A stretch of 64,000 nt of DNA from positions 563,001 through 627,000 of the forward strand of contig NZ_FNSF01000001.1 of the NCBI RefSeq assembly GCF_900105455.1, written 5' to 3'. Under the pieces are notes generated by a model. It searched no databases and had not been told where the DNA came from. It saw only the letters and a list, made by a program, of their open reading frames with translations. The position numbers and the translations under genes were made by a program. Source of the DNA: Tenacibaculum sp. MAR_2009_124. GTDB lineage: Bacteria; Bacteroidota; Bacteroidia; Flavobacteriales; Flavobacteriaceae. This document shows positions 19,765-28,229 of this stretch, in pieces (position 1 is the stretch's first letter; every line of letters begins with the position of its first letter).

Positions 19765-20464
19765 TGTTAAGTTGTTTTAAAAGTGATTTTATGGTATCAT
19801 AATCCGAAACTGTTTGTGGAGTCGTTTCAAATTCAGTAAAGAAAGGTTTCTGCTCTATAACTTTGGAAGCTGAGGTGTGTATTTCAGTAAAACCATGTTT
19901 TTTTAAAAGCGAGATGTTTGAGGGATTGATCCCACTACCGGGCATTATGGTTATTTGGTTTTTTCCAAGTTCTTTCATTTTTATTAATTGCTTTATTCCT
20001 TGAACAACGGTAGGTTTTAATCCAGAACTCAAAATACGTTTAACGCCAATGTCTTTTAATTTAATCAGCGAATCTTCAGGATTTTTTACGCAGTCAAAGG
20101 CTCTGTGAAACGTAAAATCGAGAGGTCTTGCTAATTCTAACAGAACTTTAGTTCTTTCGATATCAATAGTTCCATTTTCAGATAAAATTCCAGTAACTAC
20201 GCCAGCGCATCCAGCTTTTTTGCAGAATTCAACATCCTTTTTAATGATTTCGAATTCTTCATTAGTATATATGAAATTCCCACTACGAGGTCTAATTAAA
20301 ACAAAAACAGGTATTGAAATGTTTTCAATAACCTGTTTTATAAGTCCATATGAAGGAGTAATGCCACCAAGGCTTAACTCACTGCATAATTCTATTCTAT
20401 TTGCACCTGCGTTTTGAGCATTTATAGCTGATTGATACGAATTGGTGCAAATTTCTAAAAGCAT
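19757..20464 (-). CDS. cutC: CutC family protein
   Basis: About 235 residues of the CutC TIM-barrel family. Signatures are LEICTNSYQSAINAQNAGANRIELCSE read in parts (MLLEICTNS, GANRIELC), FVLIRPRSGNF, LDFTFHRAFD, ILSSGLKP and IMPGSGI. The start at MLLEIC (20464) is preferred over an extension to 20500, because it falls two bases after the GH20 stop codon and matches where family members begin. CutC was named for copper tolerance in E. coli, but its catalytic role is unproven. Here it sits between two glycosidases, overlapping the downstream one, so a role in sugar metabolism is a reasonable inference. Confidence 0.88.
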   Translation of the reverse strand: MLLEICTNSYQSAINAQNAGANRIELCSELSLGGITPSYGLIKQVIENISIPVFVLIRPRSGNFIYTNEEFEIIKKDVEFCKKAGCAGVVTGILSENGTIDIERTKVLLELARPLDFTFHRAFDCVKNPEDSLIKLKDIGVKRILSSGLKPTVVQGIKQLIKMKELGKNQITIMPGSGINPSNISLLKKHGFTEIHTSASKVIEQKPFFTEFETTPQTVSDYDTIKSLLKQLNNA

Positions 20465-20466
20465 AT

Positions 20467-22731
20467 TTAATTGATAATAATTTCGTCTAAAAATAACCAA
20501 GATAAATTTCCTGCACCACGTTTTCCTTCTTTAATAATTCCATAGTTAGGAATAGTAATGGTTACAAGCGCTGCTTTTCTATTTTCAAAAGACGTTTTAA
20601 AGTTAACGACCCAATCCTTTGAGCGTGGAACTTCAATTTTTTCAGGTTTTGAGTTGTCAAACGATATCCAAATTTCTTTTGGAGCATAAATCCATTGATA
20701 TTGACCGTTATGAAAGCGCGCACTAAGAGAGTTTATATCGATAACTTCTTTTAAATCATAGGTTAATTTAAGTGTGTCTTCTCTAAAACCTAACCATTCT
20801 TGATCTCGATGACGTTTATTGCTTCCAAGTATACCATTATTTAAGGTAATTTTGCCTCCAGCATTAAATTTTTCATGAGGAAGAGCACTGATGCTTAATT
20901 TTTTTCCAATGGCTTTATGTTTAAAAATTTGTTGATCAAGTATATTACTAACTCTACCTTCACTATCAAAACTAGCAGCCTTTAATTGGGTATCTTTTTC
21001 AATAACTATTGGTTTTTTGTAAAGAGTTGATGAAATGGTTGGATCGGTTCCGTCGGTTGTATAACGAATTGATTTTCCCTCAGTATCACTTTGTAGTGTA
21101 TAAGTAGTTTGACCATTTTGAGTATAAATTTGTCCGTTTAATTCAAACAAATGATTCGCATAGTTAACATTTAAATGATCTAAACGTTTCATGAAATGCA
21201 ATAACCTTTTCTTAAAATCATCGAAATTCTTATTTTCAGAAGGAGACCAAACTACTTCGCTTAGCGCCATCATTCTTGGGTAAACCATGTATTCAACTTT
21301 ATCAGTTGTTGGTATGTACTCCGTCCAAACATTTCCTTGTGCTCCAAGTACGTACTTTGCTTCTTCTTTAGTTAACTCTTCTGGAATGGGGTTAAAGCTA
21401 TATACCTTTTCAAGAGGAAGAAAGCCTCCAATTGCTAAAGGTTCATTTTTGTTTTTAGATTGATAATGATCAAAATAACAATGAGTACCAGGAGTTAAAA
21501 TAACATCATGGTGCTCTTTTGCTGCTTCAATAGCTCCTTTGATTCCTCTCCAAGACATTACTGTAGCATTAGGAGCTAAACCACCTTCTAAGATTTCATC
21601 CCATCCTATAATTTGTCTCCCCTTAGAATTGATGTATTTTTCCATTCGTTGGATGAAATAACTTTGCAATTCGTGTTCATCTTTTAGTCCGTTTTTCTTA
21701 ATAAAGTCTTGACAGAATTTAGACTCTTTCCATTGTTTTTTAGGAGCTTCGTCACCACCTATATGAATGTATTTTGATGGGAAAAGTGCAATAACTTCAT
21801 CAATAACATCTTCTAAAAACTTAAAAGTTTCTTCTTTCGGAGAGTAAATATCTTCAAATACGCCCCATTTTTGAACTACTTCTACCTTATTACCGGTACA
21901 TCCAAATTCTGGATAAGCCGCTAAAACAGCTTGAGAATGACCTGGCATTTCTATTTCAGGTATAATAGTAACTTGTCTTTCTGTAGCATAGGCAACAATT
22001 TCCTTAACTTCTTCTTGAGTATAGTAACCACCATAACGTTTATTATCAAATCGTTGAGGTTTATCGCTATAATGACCGATTAAAGTCCCATCTCGAAAAG
22101 CAGAAATCTCTTGTAATTTTGGGTACTTCTTTATTTCAATACGCCATCCTTGATCTTCCGTTAAATGCCAATGAAAAGTATTTATTTTAAGAAGAGCAAT
22201 CATATCTATGTACTCTTTAATAAAATCAGTAGGGAAAAAATGTCTACCAACATCTAAATGCATTCCACGATATTTAAACTGTGGCGCATCTTTAATTTCT
22301 ATACATTGTACTGAAACTTGTGAAGCTTCAGTTTCTAATGGCATTAATTGAATGAGTGATTGGACTGCATAAAAAGCTCCTCTAGGAGATTTTGCTTCAA
22401 TGATAATCATTGTTTGAGTTACCTCTAAAGTATAGCCTTCTTCGTTTTCAATTTGATCATTATAATTGAATACAATTTTTTTATCATTGGTGTTATCTGA
22501 TAAGGAAATATTAAAGTTTTTTGATAGATATTTCTTTAGATAATTACCAACATTCGTAAAACGATCATCAATTTTTATGGAGACTTCGTTGTTAAGAGAA
22601 AACAAACCATTTTTCATAGTTTGTGATGCAGGTGCAGGGATAATTGAGGGGTAAATTGGTTTTGGGATATTTTCATGACAGTTCACGAATAATAACATAA
22701 AAACCAAACCCAAGTAGTAAGTAGTTTTCAT
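20467..22731 (-). CDS. Beta-N-acetylhexosaminidase, GH20, lipoprotein
   Basis: 754 residues. The signal peptide ends in a lipobox-like FVNC (Cys19). After the GH20b-type N-terminal domain (to about 150) comes the GH20 barrel, with the WHLTEDQGWRIEI strand and the catalytic Asp-Glu pair in HIGGDEAPK (about residue 324), then WDEILEGGLAP. A chitobiase-like C-terminal domain (TYTLQSDTEGKSIRYTTDG) and an F5/8-like discoidin region follow. It would release terminal GlcNAc or GalNAc from glycans. It is first in a leftward unit with cutC and GH2, and reads divergently from GH92 with only 40 bases between. Confidence 0.92.
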   Translation of the reverse strand: MKTTYYLGLVFMLLFVNCHENIPKPIYPSIIPAPASQTMKNGLFSLNNEVSIKIDDRFTNVGNYLKKYLSKNFNISLSDNTNDKKIVFNYNDQIENEEGYTLEVTQTMIIIEAKSPRGAFYAVQSLIQLMPLETEASQVSVQCIEIKDAPQFKYRGMHLDVGRHFFPTDFIKEYIDMIALLKINTFHWHLTEDQGWRIEIKKYPKLQEISAFRDGTLIGHYSDKPQRFDNKRYGGYYTQEEVKEIVAYATERQVTIIPEIEMPGHSQAVLAAYPEFGCTGNKVEVVQKWGVFEDIYSPKEETFKFLEDVIDEVIALFPSKYIHIGGDEAPKKQWKESKFCQDFIKKNGLKDEHELQSYFIQRMEKYINSKGRQIIGWDEILEGGLAPNATVMSWRGIKGAIEAAKEHHDVILTPGTHCYFDHYQSKNKNEPLAIGGFLPLEKVYSFNPIPEELTKEEAKYVLGAQGNVWTEYIPTTDKVEYMVYPRMMALSEVVWSPSENKNFDDFKKRLLHFMKRLDHLNVNYANHLFELNGQIYTQNGQTTYTLQSDTEGKSIRYTTDGTDPTISSTLYKKPIVIEKDTQLKAASFDSEGRVSNILDQQIFKHKAIGKKLSISALPHEKFNAGGKITLNNGILGSNKRHRDQEWLGFREDTLKLTYDLKEVIDINSLSARFHNGQYQWIYAPKEIWISFDNSKPEKIEVPRSKDWVVNFKTSFENRKAALVTITIPNYGIIKEGKRGAGNLSWLFLDEIIIN

Positions 22732-22737
22732 TTTCTA

Positions 22738-22759
22738 TTATATTTGGTACTAAATATAA
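22738..22759. promoter_or_regulatory. Palindrome between the divergent GH20 and GH92 genes
   Basis: A 22-bp near-perfect palindrome centred on TATATTTGGTACTAAATATA, with 10 of 11 base pairs matching. It fills more than half of the 40-base gap between two divergent start codons, which is where an operator for a shared regulator would be expected. No regulator gene is nearby. Confidence 0.5.
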
Positions 22760-22771
22760 CAATCTATTAAT

Positions 22772-25696
22772 ATGAAATTCAAGTTTTTTTGCCTTTTAGC
22801 TGTAATAATTCTACTAATGAATTGTAACAGTCCTAGTTCGACAATTTCAGAAGCTAAAAAAGATAAGAATTTAGTTTCATACGTGAATCCATTTATAGGA
22901 ACAGGAGGCCATGGTCATACCTATCCAGGAGCAACAATGCCATTTGGTATGATGCAATTATCACCAGATACAAGATTAGATGGATGGGATGGTTGTTCTG
23001 GTTATCACTATTCCGATTCAGAAATTTATGGTTTTTCTCATACTCATTTAAGCGGAACTGGAGTTTCTGATTATGGTGATATTTTATTAATGCCTACTGA
23101 TAAAGTTGTGTTTAATAATGGTGCAGACGGGAAGGAAGGTTACAAGTCTAAATTTTCTCATGAAAAAGAAACTGCTGAACCAGGGTTTTATAAAGTGCAT
23201 TTAGAGGAAACCAACATAGAGGTTGAGCTAACTGTATCCGAACGAAGCGGAATTCATAAATATCAGTTTCCTAAAAAGGAAGACCAGATTGTTATACTAG
23301 ATTTGGAACATCGTGATGAGGTTTTGGATTTCAATTTTGAGCAACATAACAAGTATACCGTGAGCGGTTATCGACATTCAAAAGCTTGGGCTACCAATCA
23401 AAAATTATTTTACTATATACAATTCTCTCATAAAATAAGTAAGCCATTTTACAATAACGAAAAGAAAGCGTCAAAGGTTGCTTTTGAGTTTATAAACCCT
23501 AATAATGAACCTGTTTTTGTTAAAGTTGGTATTTCAGCTGTTGATGTTGAAGGAGCCAAGAAGAATATGGAAACAGAGGTTGGTAATAAAACATTTGAAG
23601 AGGTTAAAAAAATAGCACAAGAAACTTGGGAGAAGCAACTAGAAAAAATAATTGTAGAAGATACTAATAAAGATTATAAAGTAAATTTTTATACGTCGAT
23701 GTATCACACTATGATTGCTCCTAATTTGTATCAAGATGTTGATGGAAGATACCGAGGAATGGATTTGGAAATTCATAAAACAAAAGAATTTGACTATTAC
23801 ACAGTATTTTCGTTATGGGATACCTATAGAGCTGCACATCCATTGTATACAATTATAGAACAGGAACGAACGAATGATTTTATCAATACGTTTATAGCAA
23901 AATATGAAGAAGGAGGCATTATGCCAATTTGGGATTTATCTGGATGTTATACAGGGTGTATGATTGGGTATCATGGAGTACCAGTAATTGCAGATGCGTA
24001 TTTAAAAGGAATTAGAGGATACAATGTTGACAAAGCTTATGAAGCAATGAAGCATTCGGCAATTCAAGATAAATTAGGTTTAGAAGCTTATAAAAAGTAT
24101 GGTTTTATTCCTGTGGAAAAAGAATCGGAATCTGTTTCGAAAACGTTGGAGTACGCTTATGATGATTGGACAATTGCCGAAATGGCGAAAGCTTTAGGAA
24201 AACAAGAAGATGTTAAAAAATTTACGGAAAGAGCACAGTATTATAAGAATGTTTTTGATCCAAAGAGTCAATTTATGCGTGGACGATTTAGAAATACATG
24301 GTTCAAACCTTTTGATCCATATGAGGTTAATTTTAACTATACAGAAGCTAATTCTTGGCAATATAGTTTTTATGTACCACAAGATATTTCAGGGTTTATA
24401 AAAATATTAGGAGGAAAGCAACAATTAGAAACTAATTTAGATAAGTTGTTTAGTGCAGATGACAATACTTCTGGTCGTCATCAGGTTGATATTACTGGGT
24501 TAATAGGTCAATATGCACATGGAAATGAACCAAGTCATCATATGGCTTATTTGTATAATTTTGTGAATAAACCTTCAAAAACGCAAGAAAGAATCCGTCA
24601 AATTTTAACGGAACAATATACCAATACACCTGACGGTATTTCTGGAAATGAGGATTGTGGACAAATGAGTGCTTGGTATATATTCAGTAGCTTAGGTTTT
24701 TACCCCGTTACACCAGCATCAAACCAATACATTATAGGAAATCCATTGTTCGCTAAAGCAACGATCAATTTAGAAAGTGGGAATAAATTTACAATGGTTG
24801 CCCATGACTTATCAGAAGAAAATAAATATATAACAAAGGTTGTATTGAATGGTAAAGTTTTGGATAGAACGTTTATCACTCATAACGAAGTTGTAAATGG
24901 AGGAACTTTAGAATTCCACATGGCAAATACACCTTCGGAATGGGGTACAAAAGAAGGGCAAGAGCCTATTACCGAAATAAAAGAGCATACCATTGTTGCC
25001 GCTCCGTTTATTGCAGAAGGAGATATTGCCTTTAAAGGAAAAACGAGGTTGAGTTTAGCGAGTGTAGACAAAGATGCGAAGCTATTTTATTCATTAAATG
25101 AAAACGAGTTTGCTGAATATGTGGAGCCAATTGAAGTCACAGAAAAAGGAATTTTAAAGGTTTATGCCGAAAAGAATGGAGACAAAAGCGCGGTGATATC
25201 TACCGAACTGTATAAGATTGACCCGAACTTAAAAATCGATTTACATACCAAATATGCCAATCAGTACAATGCAGGAGGAGATAATGCTTTAATCGATGGA
25301 GTTTTAGGTGCTAATGATTTTAGGACAGGTACTTGGCAAGGATACTTTGATTCTGACTTGATAGCTGTAGTCGATTTAGGAGAAAAGAAATGGATAGAAT
25401 ATGTTCAAGTAAATTTCTTAGAAGATCAACGTTCTTGGATATTTCTACCAACGGAAGTTGAATATTTAATTTCTTCTGATGGTAAAAGTTATACTTCATT
25501 GACAAAAGCACGTTTGGAAGCTACTGATGAGAATGAAAGCACTGACATTGAAGAATTAGGATATGCTTTTAAAGGTAAAGAAGCGAGATATGTAAAGGTA
25601 ATAGCTAAAAAATTAGGTACGTTACCAGAATGGCATTTAGGATACGAACATGATGGGAAATCATGGTTGTTTGTCGATGAAATACAAATCAAGTAG
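22772..25696 (+). CDS. Alpha-1,2-mannosidase, GH92, lipoprotein
   Basis: 974 residues, signal peptide with lipobox LLMNC (about Cys18). The GH92 hallmark segments are all present: VNPFIGTGGHGHTYPGATMPFG near the N-terminus (read in parts), GFSHTHLSGTG, SLWDTYRAAHP, NEPSHHMAYLY (about 586) and GNEDCGQMSAW (about 625). Metal-dependent GH92 enzymes trim alpha-mannose from high-mannose N-glycans. Past residue 740 there is an FN3/CHB_HEX-like region and a C-terminal F5/8-type discoidin domain (DLGEKKWIEYVQV to WLFVDEIQIK), which may bind sugar. It heads the rightward unit. Confidence 0.93.
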   Translation: MKFKFFCLLAVIILLMNCNSPSSTISEAKKDKNLVSYVNPFIGTGGHGHTYPGATMPFGMMQLSPDTRLDGWDGCSGYHYSDSEIYGFSHTHLSGTGVSDYGDILLMPTDKVVFNNGADGKEGYKSKFSHEKETAEPGFYKVHLEETNIEVELTVSERSGIHKYQFPKKEDQIVILDLEHRDEVLDFNFEQHNKYTVSGYRHSKAWATNQKLFYYIQFSHKISKPFYNNEKKASKVAFEFINPNNEPVFVKVGISAVDVEGAKKNMETEVGNKTFEEVKKIAQETWEKQLEKIIVEDTNKDYKVNFYTSMYHTMIAPNLYQDVDGRYRGMDLEIHKTKEFDYYTVFSLWDTYRAAHPLYTIIEQERTNDFINTFIAKYEEGGIMPIWDLSGCYTGCMIGYHGVPVIADAYLKGIRGYNVDKAYEAMKHSAIQDKLGLEAYKKYGFIPVEKESESVSKTLEYAYDDWTIAEMAKALGKQEDVKKFTERAQYYKNVFDPKSQFMRGRFRNTWFKPFDPYEVNFNYTEANSWQYSFYVPQDISGFIKILGGKQQLETNLDKLFSADDNTSGRHQVDITGLIGQYAHGNEPSHHMAYLYNFVNKPSKTQERIRQILTEQYTNTPDGISGNEDCGQMSAWYIFSSLGFYPVTPASNQYIIGNPLFAKATINLESGNKFTMVAHDLSEENKYITKVVLNGKVLDRTFITHNEVVNGGTLEFHMANTPSEWGTKEGQEPITEIKEHTIVAAPFIAEGDIAFKGKTRLSLASVDKDAKLFYSLNENEFAEYVEPIEVTEKGILKVYAEKNGDKSAVISTELYKIDPNLKIDLHTKYANQYNAGGDNALIDGVLGANDFRTGTWQGYFDSDLIAVVDLGEKKWIEYVQVNFLEDQRSWIFLPTEVEYLISSDGKSYTSLTKARLEATDENESTDIEELGYAFKGKEARYVKVIAKKLGTLPEWHLGYEHDGKSWLFVDEIQIK

Positions 25697-25888
25697 CTAA
25701 GGGGATTCATCCCCTTGAAAAGCTAGAAGAAGTTATCTTCAATCGAAATGATAAATAATTTTGTAAGAAGTAGTTCTTTTAGAATGGAGTCCTGTTCTCG
25801 ATACATTTTTTATTTCGTTATCACTCCATAAAAAACACTCGAACTGACATTAAAAATTACTCTAACTTATAAAGAAACAAACAAATAA

Positions 25889-26899
25889 ATGAAGAGAAGG
25901 AAATTTTTACAAAAAGCATCAGCTTCTGGATTAGGAGTGATAGCGGCTTCATCGATATTAGCCTGCAAAACAGAACAAGAATCGAATAAAGCACAAAACG
26001 AACAGAAAGGAGTTTCAAGTGTAATCAAACCTTTAGTGATTGCTACTTGGAACACGCCATTGGCAGTTGAAACAGCCGCTAAAATTTTAGAAAGAGGCGG
26101 TTCTGCTTTGGAAGCAGTAGAAGAAGGTTGTCGAATAGAGGAAGCTAATGAAAAGGGACAGTCTGTTGGAAAAGGCGGACTGCCTGATAGAGATGGAAAT
26201 GTAACTCTGGATGCCTGTATTATGGATGAGAAAGGGAATTATGGTGCTGTGTTGTGTGTAAAAAATATTAAACATGTAATTTCTGTTGCTAGAAAAGTTA
26301 TGGAAGAAACTCTTCATGTAATGCTTGTTGGAGAAGGAGCGGAGCAGTTTGCAGTTTCAAAAGGTTTTGAAAGAGAAGATTTGCTCACCGAAGCTTCAAG
26401 AAAAGCATGGGAAAAGTGGAAAGAAACATCAGAATATAAACCAATTATCAATATTGAAAACCATGATACAATTGGGATGTTAGCTATTGATAATAATGGC
26501 GATATTTCAGGGGCTTGCACTACCAGCGGACTTGCTTATAAAATGGCTGGAAGAGTTGGTGATTCTCCGATTATTGGAGGAGGTCTTTTTGTCGATAATG
26601 AAGTAGGAGGAGCAAGTGCAACGGGGTTAGGAGAGGAAGTTTTAAAAACTGTGGGTAGTTTTTTGATTGTAGAATTAATGCGTCAAGGGAAATCGCCTCA
26701 AGAAGCTTGTGAAGAAGCGATTGCTAGAATTGTAAATAAGCCAAATAGTGATTATAAAAACTTTCAAGTTGGTTATATTGCGGTAAATAAAAAAGGGGAA
26801 ACTGGCGCGTATTCAATACATGAATGGTTCAGCTATAATCTTTACAAAAACGAAGAAAATAATAATATCAAATCCGATTTTATTCTTAATAGAAAATAA
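25889..26899 (+). CDS. N4-(beta-N-acetylglucosaminyl)-L-asparaginase, Tat lipoprotein
   Basis: 336 residues, an Ntn-hydrolase. The N-terminus has a twin-arginine motif (RRKFLQK) and then a lipobox (SSILAC), implying Tat export and membrane anchoring. The self-cleavage and nucleophile Thr lies in NHDTIGML (about residue 193), followed by the GRVGDSPIIGGGLFVD substrate-binding loop. The enzyme splits GlcNAc-Asn into amino-GlcNAc and aspartate, the last step of N-glycoprotein breakdown. It lies 190 bases after GH92 and 15 bases before the transporter. Confidence 0.92.
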   Translation: MKRRKFLQKASASGLGVIAASSILACKTEQESNKAQNEQKGVSSVIKPLVIATWNTPLAVETAAKILERGGSALEAVEEGCRIEEANEKGQSVGKGGLPDRDGNVTLDACIMDEKGNYGAVLCVKNIKHVISVARKVMEETLHVMLVGEGAEQFAVSKGFEREDLLTEASRKAWEKWKETSEYKPIINIENHDTIGMLAIDNNGDISGACTTSGLAYKMAGRVGDSPIIGGGLFVDNEVGGASATGLGEEVLKTVGSFLIVELMRQGKSPQEACEEAIARIVNKPNSDYKNFQVGYIAVNKKGETGAYSIHEWFSYNLYKNEENNNIKSDFILNRK

Positions 26900-26914
26900 T
26901 AATGCTAATTAACT

Positions 26915-28219
26915 ATGACTACACCAACTAACAAATCTTACACTAAGGCATTTATCTTTTTAACCTCTTTATTTTTCTTATGGGGTTTTATTACTGTTTT
27001 AGTAGATTCCTTAATACCAAGAATACGAGAACTGTTTACACTTTCATATTTCCAAGCAGGTTTGGTTCAGTTTGCCTTCTTTGGAGCGTATTTTTTATTG
27101 TCAATTCCTGCAGGTTATATACTAGCAAGAATTGGATATAAAAAGGGAATCATTTTAGGACTATCAACTATGGCGGTTGGGTGTTTGCTGTTTTACCCTG
27201 CCGCATCTTATCGTGTTTTCGGAGTTTTCATGTTGGCCTATTTTGTGTTGGCGGGAGGAATAACCATTCTTCAAGTAGCAGCCAATCCTTATGTAGCTGT
27301 TTTAGGTTCGGAAGAAGGAGCGAGTAGTCGTTTAAATCTATCACAAGCTTTTAACTCATTGGGAACAGCCATTGCACCCGCCATTGGAGCAATGTTGATA
27401 TTAAGTGATAAAGTAAAGTCTAACGATGAAATTGCAGCATTATCAGAAACGGTAAAAGAACAATATTTACTAGCAGAAGCGGAAGCTGTGCAAACTCCGT
27501 TTATAGGTATTGCTGGTTTTATAGTTGTTTTAGCGTTGGTATTTGTTTTTGTAAAGCTTCCGAAGTTGTTAGAAAAAGTTCCTAATGGCGGATATGCAGA
27601 ACTATTGCAAAACAAATCTTTGATGATGGGAGCTGTGGGGATATTTGTATATGTAGGAGCTGAGGTTGCTATCGGAAGTTATTTAGTGAACTATTTTATG
27701 GATATGAATTTGTTCGAAGCCATAAAAAATAACTCTTTCATGAGAGGGATTTCAGAAACCTTATTAAATGCTGATCTCGCTACGGTAGATAATAAAGCCA
27801 TAGTTGGAGCCTTTGTAACGTTTTATTGGTCAGGAGCTATGATCGGTAGATTTATTGGAGCTTATTTAACGAAAATTATTGCTCCTGCTAAAGTATTAAT
27901 GAGTTTTGCTATTGGAGCCCTTGTTTTAATTGTCATATCAATGAACACCTCAGGTTTTGTTGCCATGTGGACGATTTTAGCGGTTGGGTTATTTAACTCA
28001 ATTATGTTTCCAACGATTTTTACTTTGGCTATTGATGGTTTGGACGATTTAAAACCTCAAGCTTCAGGTATTTTGTGCACTATGATTGTAGGTGGTGCTA
28101 TCATTCCTCCATTATACGGACTATTAACCGATAATATTGGCTTCAAATTAGCCTTTGTCTTAGTAATCCTTTGCTATGGATATATTTGGTTTTATGGGAA
28201 GAGCAAGGTGAAGAAATAG
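26915..28219 (+). CDS. Sugar MFS transporter, FucP/GluP/NagP type
   Basis: 434 residues with twelve predicted membrane segments. The FucP-like signatures are FLWGFITVLVDSLIPR, FFGAYFLLSIPAGY, QVAANPYVAVLG and SSRLNLSQAFNSLGT. In Bacteroidota this subfamily imports fucose, glucose, galactose or GlcNAc through the inner membrane by proton symport. The context (GH20 and glycosylasparaginase) suggests GlcNAc, by inference. The gene follows the asparaginase by 15 bases. Confidence 0.88.
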   Translation: MTTPTNKSYTKAFIFLTSLFFLWGFITVLVDSLIPRIRELFTLSYFQAGLVQFAFFGAYFLLSIPAGYILARIGYKKGIILGLSTMAVGCLLFYPAASYRVFGVFMLAYFVLAGGITILQVAANPYVAVLGSEEGASSRLNLSQAFNSLGTAIAPAIGAMLILSDKVKSNDEIAALSETVKEQYLLAEAEAVQTPFIGIAGFIVVLALVFVFVKLPKLLEKVPNGGYAELLQNKSLMMGAVGIFVYVGAEVAIGSYLVNYFMDMNLFEAIKNNSFMRGISETLLNADLATVDNKAIVGAFVTFYWSGAMIGRFIGAYLTKIIAPAKVLMSFAIGALVLIVISMNTSGFVAMWTILAVGLFNSIMFPTIFTLAIDGLDDLKPQASGILCTMIVGGAIIPPLYGLLTDNIGFKLAFVLVILCYGYIWFYGKSKVKK

Positions 28220-28229
28220 TCTATAATTT

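Noticed and set aside
20464..20500. Longer start for cutC (12 extra residues)
   Set aside because: The extra part overlaps the end of GH20, is not like CutC N-termini, and the ATG at 20464 has the expected spacing.
24194..25710. Several 60-73 codon frames on both strands within the GH92 gene
   Set aside because: All overlap the GH92 coding sequence, whose motifs cover the region; none looks like a protein.
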